Shown: one piece after another, positions 21,263 through 23,267 of the stretch
Layout: every line of letters begins with the position of its first letter
How positions within the stretch are numbered: the first letter of the stretch is position 1
Assembly: GCA_026394435.1 (NCBI GenBank)
Contig: JAPKYG010000076.1
Location: forward strand, 1 to 23,267
From: Methanobacteriota archaeon
GTDB lineage: Archaea; Thermoplasmatota; E2; DHVEG-1
Direction: 5' to 3'
DNA length: 23,267 bases
Position numbers and translations under genes: made by a program
Notes under the pieces: model-generated
What the model was told of the DNA's origin: nothing
The model's input: only the letters and a program-made list of their open reading frames with translations
The model's database searches: none

Positions 21263-21718
21263 ATGGCACGAATCCACGCGCGAACAAAAGGAAAATCAGG
21301 TTCAACCCATCCAATGCGAGAGAAACACCCAGAGTGGAGTTCATTGAACCCTCGAGAAATCGAAGGACGTATCCTAGAGCTTGTAAAAGCAGAGAAATCC
21401 ACAAGTGAAATTGGGATGATTTTACGTGATCAATACGCGGTCCCTGATGTCAAAATTGCAACGGGGAAAACCATTTCTAAGATCCTTGAACAGAATAAAA
21501 TTAAACCAGAACTCCCTGAGGATTTACAGAATTTGATTAAGACCGCGTTGAAACTGAAGAAACACATTGTTCATCATAAAAAGGATCTTAAAACGAAACG
21601 GAGCCTGTCACTCACAGAATCAAAGATACGCCGACTTATGAAGTATTATCGTCGGAAAGAGCGACTTCCAGAAGGGTGGAAGTACAGCCTCGAGCAAGCA
21701 AAACTGATGTTCGAATAA
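21263..21718 (+). CDS. rps15: 30S ribosomal protein S15 (uS15, archaeal/eukaryotic form)
   Basis: A 151-residue protein with the archaeal N-terminal extension (MARIHARTKGKSGSTHP; PEWSSLNPREIEGRILELVK) and the universal S15 helices (LKKHIVHHKKDLKTKRSL, ESKIRRLMKYYRRKERLP), ending near PEGWKY. The bacterial protein is only about 89 residues, so this is the archaeal type. It binds 16S rRNA early in small-subunit assembly. It is the first gene of a unit continuing into the RecJ-like gene (60 bases later) and Pcc1, an order common in archaea. Confidence 0.97.
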   Translation: MARIHARTKGKSGSTHPMREKHPEWSSLNPREIEGRILELVKAEKSTSEIGMILRDQYAVPDVKIATGKTISKILEQNKIKPELPEDLQNLIKTALKLKKHIVHHKKDLKTKRSLSLTESKIRRLMKYYRRKERLPEGWKYSLEQAKLMFE

Positions 21719-21778
21719 AAAATCATTCCATTATCTTTTTAGCCTGAAACATGTTTTTCGTTATGCAGAGTACAGTCT

Positions 21779-23125
21779 ATGGCAGAAGATATTCCTGAGG
21801 CATGTAAGAAAGCGGCTGCGTTGCTCTTGTCGCATCCATCGTCGAGTCGTATTCGAGTGGTGTCCCATTACGACGCGGACGGCATTTCAGCTGCAGGAGT
21901 CCTCTGTACCGCATTGTACCGAGCGGGGTTCGAGTTTCATGCGACACTGATGCGGAACCCGTTTACGAAAGGCTTTGATCGACTTAAAAACGAACACAAC
22001 GAGTTGATTATTTTTTCTGACATGGGAAGCGGACAGATGGAGACGATCGAACACATAGGCTGCAAAGCGATCATCCTTGACCATCATCAGTATCTGACCG
22101 CTCAAACTTCAAAGAATATTGTTCAGATCAACTCAAACCTCCTTGGGGCTGATGGAAACTATGAGGCGTCTGGTGCGACGTTGAGTTATGCGTTTGCGAC
22201 AGCACTAGACCCAACAAACGAGGACCTTGCACCTCTTGCTCTTGCTGGTGCGACCGGTGACAAACAATTCATTGGTGGTGTCCGGGGGTTGAACAAATCA
22301 ATCCTTGATAATGCGTTGCAGAAAGGGTTCCTTACCGAACAGACAGGCATCAAACTGTATGGGGATACGCTCGCTGATGCATTGTTTTATTCTGCGGATC
22401 CGTATTATCCTAGTCTTTCTGGTAATCGCGAAGCAATTGAGACGATGCTGGAAAAGTTGAATATTGAGAAATCAGCAAATCTTCAGGATATTAATCATGA
22501 GACGATGATGCGGGTACACTCGTTTCTTCTCTTTCGGTTAATCAAAGCAGGGTGTCAACAAAACATCTTGGATATGACGATCAGAAAACGATACACCGCA
22601 CCGCAGGGCTGGGAGCTGGAGCGGTTTGCTGATCTGCTCGACGCGTGTGGGAAGAACGGGTACCGGAGCCTTGGGCTTGCGCTCTGTCTTGGTGACAGCA
22701 CCGCTTGGAAAGACGCCCTCATGGTCGAGAAAGATTACAAGCAAAAAATCCTGGATGGACTCAGGCTAGTAGAACAAGGCGGCATTCATGAGACCGGTGG
22801 GATGCGGTATTTCTATGCTGATAATTCCTCGCTCGGTGGCGTGATTGCTGGGATTGCGATGAACTATGTACTTGATGAGAAGAAGCCATTATTTTCTCTT
22901 ACCCGGAAAGAAACAGATGATGAAGTGCATGTGTCATGTCGGGGAAATCAGAAACTCGTAGCGCAGGGCTTAGACCTTGGTTCTGCGATGAAAACTGTTG
23001 CTGCAGAACTCGGAGGATTTGGAGGGGGGCATAAGATTGCTGCTGGTGCCACCATAGCGTTTGACAAAGAAAAAGAATTCATGGAAAAAGTTGATACGAT
23101 TCTTGTACAACAGATGAAGGGATAA
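21779..23125 (+). CDS. DHH-family phosphoesterase, archaeal RecJ-like
   Basis: A 448-residue DHH/DHHA1 protein. Motif I is SHYDADGISAAG (29-40), motif II FSDMGSGQ, motif III ILDHHQ and motif IV GATGDKQ. The C-terminal DHHA1 substrate-binding motif is GGFGGGHKIAAGATI. Archaeal members include RecJ-like nucleases such as GAN of the replisome (5'-3' ssDNA exonuclease working with GINS) and RNA exonucleases. The gene follows uS15 and precedes Pcc1, the order seen in many euryarchaeal genomes. All metal-binding Asp/His motifs are intact. There is no strong Shine-Dalgarno sequence before 21779, so it is probably read within the uS15 transcript. Confidence 0.9.
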   Translation: MAEDIPEACKKAAALLLSHPSSSRIRVVSHYDADGISAAGVLCTALYRAGFEFHATLMRNPFTKGFDRLKNEHNELIIFSDMGSGQMETIEHIGCKAIILDHHQYLTAQTSKNIVQINSNLLGADGNYEASGATLSYAFATALDPTNEDLAPLALAGATGDKQFIGGVRGLNKSILDNALQKGFLTEQTGIKLYGDTLADALFYSADPYYPSLSGNREAIETMLEKLNIEKSANLQDINHETMMRVHSFLLFRLIKAGCQQNILDMTIRKRYTAPQGWELERFADLLDACGKNGYRSLGLALCLGDSTAWKDALMVEKDYKQKILDGLRLVEQGGIHETGGMRYFYADNSSLGGVIAGIAMNYVLDEKKPLFSLTRKETDDEVHVSCRGNQKLVAQGLDLGSAMKTVAAELGGFGGGHKIAAGATIAFDKEKEFMEKVDTILVQQMKG

Positions 23126-23126
23126 C

Positions 23127-23267
23127 ATGAAAGCCGTCTGTACACTGACGATTGAGTTTGAGAACGCGGAAAAAGCAAAAAAAGTACTCCGGTCCATTCA
23201 GACCGATGACCATGGTTTTGTGAAATCAAAGCAGAGCGGAAAAACACTTGAGGCTGTTGTTGAAAGC
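23127..23267 (+). CDS. pcc1: KEOPS complex subunit Pcc1 (partial, 5' end)
   Basis: The first 47 residues are visible; the frame runs off the window. The sequence MKAVCTLTIEFENAEKAKKVLRSI followed by a strand/turn with KSKQSGKTLEAVVES matches the Pcc1 fold (strand, helix, then strands carrying charged and hydrophobic positions). Pcc1 is the dimerisation subunit of KEOPS, which makes the t6A37 modification of tRNA. The ATG follows the RecJ-like stop by one base, so translation is coupled. Position after uS15 and RecJ agrees with the usual archaeal order. Confidence 0.85.
   Translation, partial: MKAVCTLTIEFENAEKAKKVLRSIQTDDHGFVKSKQSGKTLEAVVES

Overview
The window is archaeal. It encodes ribosomal proteins eL15 and the archaeal/eukaryotic form of uS15, an archaeal RecJ-like DHH enzyme followed by the start of the KEOPS subunit Pcc1, and a tRNA-Arg(CCU) without an encoded CCA. 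Nearly every gene sits behind an archaeal TATA box of the TTTAAATA/TTATATA type, often with a leaderless or very short-leader start, and some genes carry GGAGG ribosome-binding sites. The mix of secreted proteins, a DUF422 carotenoid-type enzyme and the eL15/uS15/RecJ genes suggests an uncultured euryarchaeote, possibly Thermoplasmatota-related. That placement is inference. No stretch longer than about 300 bases is without a gene.

Layout. 1-2467 is a compact plus-strand island of toxin-antitoxin-type small genes: the end of an AbiEii-like nucleotidyltransferase, a winged-helix antitoxin with a RelE-type toxin, a second antitoxin paralogue with a different, duplicated tail, two DUF5678-type proteins, and a ribbon-helix-helix protein with an unknown partner. 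2553-3911 is a secreted class C beta-lactamase-type serine hydrolase. 3955-9139 holds a FAD oxidoreductase of the geranylgeranyl-reductase type, a saccharopine-dehydrogenase-like protein, a radical SAM/SPASM enzyme in an operon with an unknown membrane protein, and a DUF422 (CruF-like) membrane enzyme. This may be an isoprenoid-modification neighbourhood. A tRNA-Arg gene follows at 9142-9216.

9281-13692 is a minus-strand block: a TraB-family protein, a bacterial-type S-adenosylhomocysteine hydrolase, a lone ATP-grasp beta subunit of ADP-forming acyl-CoA synthetase, and a phenylacetate-CoA ligase. The last three form one operon read PaaK, ACD-beta, AhcY. Between TraB and AhcY lies a small independent transcription unit with inverted repeats. 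13827-17940 carries exported and cell-surface functions: two proteins with near-identical signal-peptide cores (one apparently starting at ATA), a transglutaminase-like protein, and an M28 zinc peptidase with a PKD-like domain and an 'ERFP' C-terminal tail. 18091-23267 is housekeeping: eL15, DUF1801, UspA, CysS, uS15, RecJ-like and Pcc1. The cysS/uS15 divergent promoter region contains a perfect 2 x 42-bp tandem duplication.

The most unusual items are the paired antitoxin paralogues with exchanged tails, the missing-ATG secreted protein, the 42-bp promoter duplication, the small TraB-ahcY intergenic transcription unit, and the long bacterial-type AhcY in an operon with two acyl-CoA-forming enzymes.
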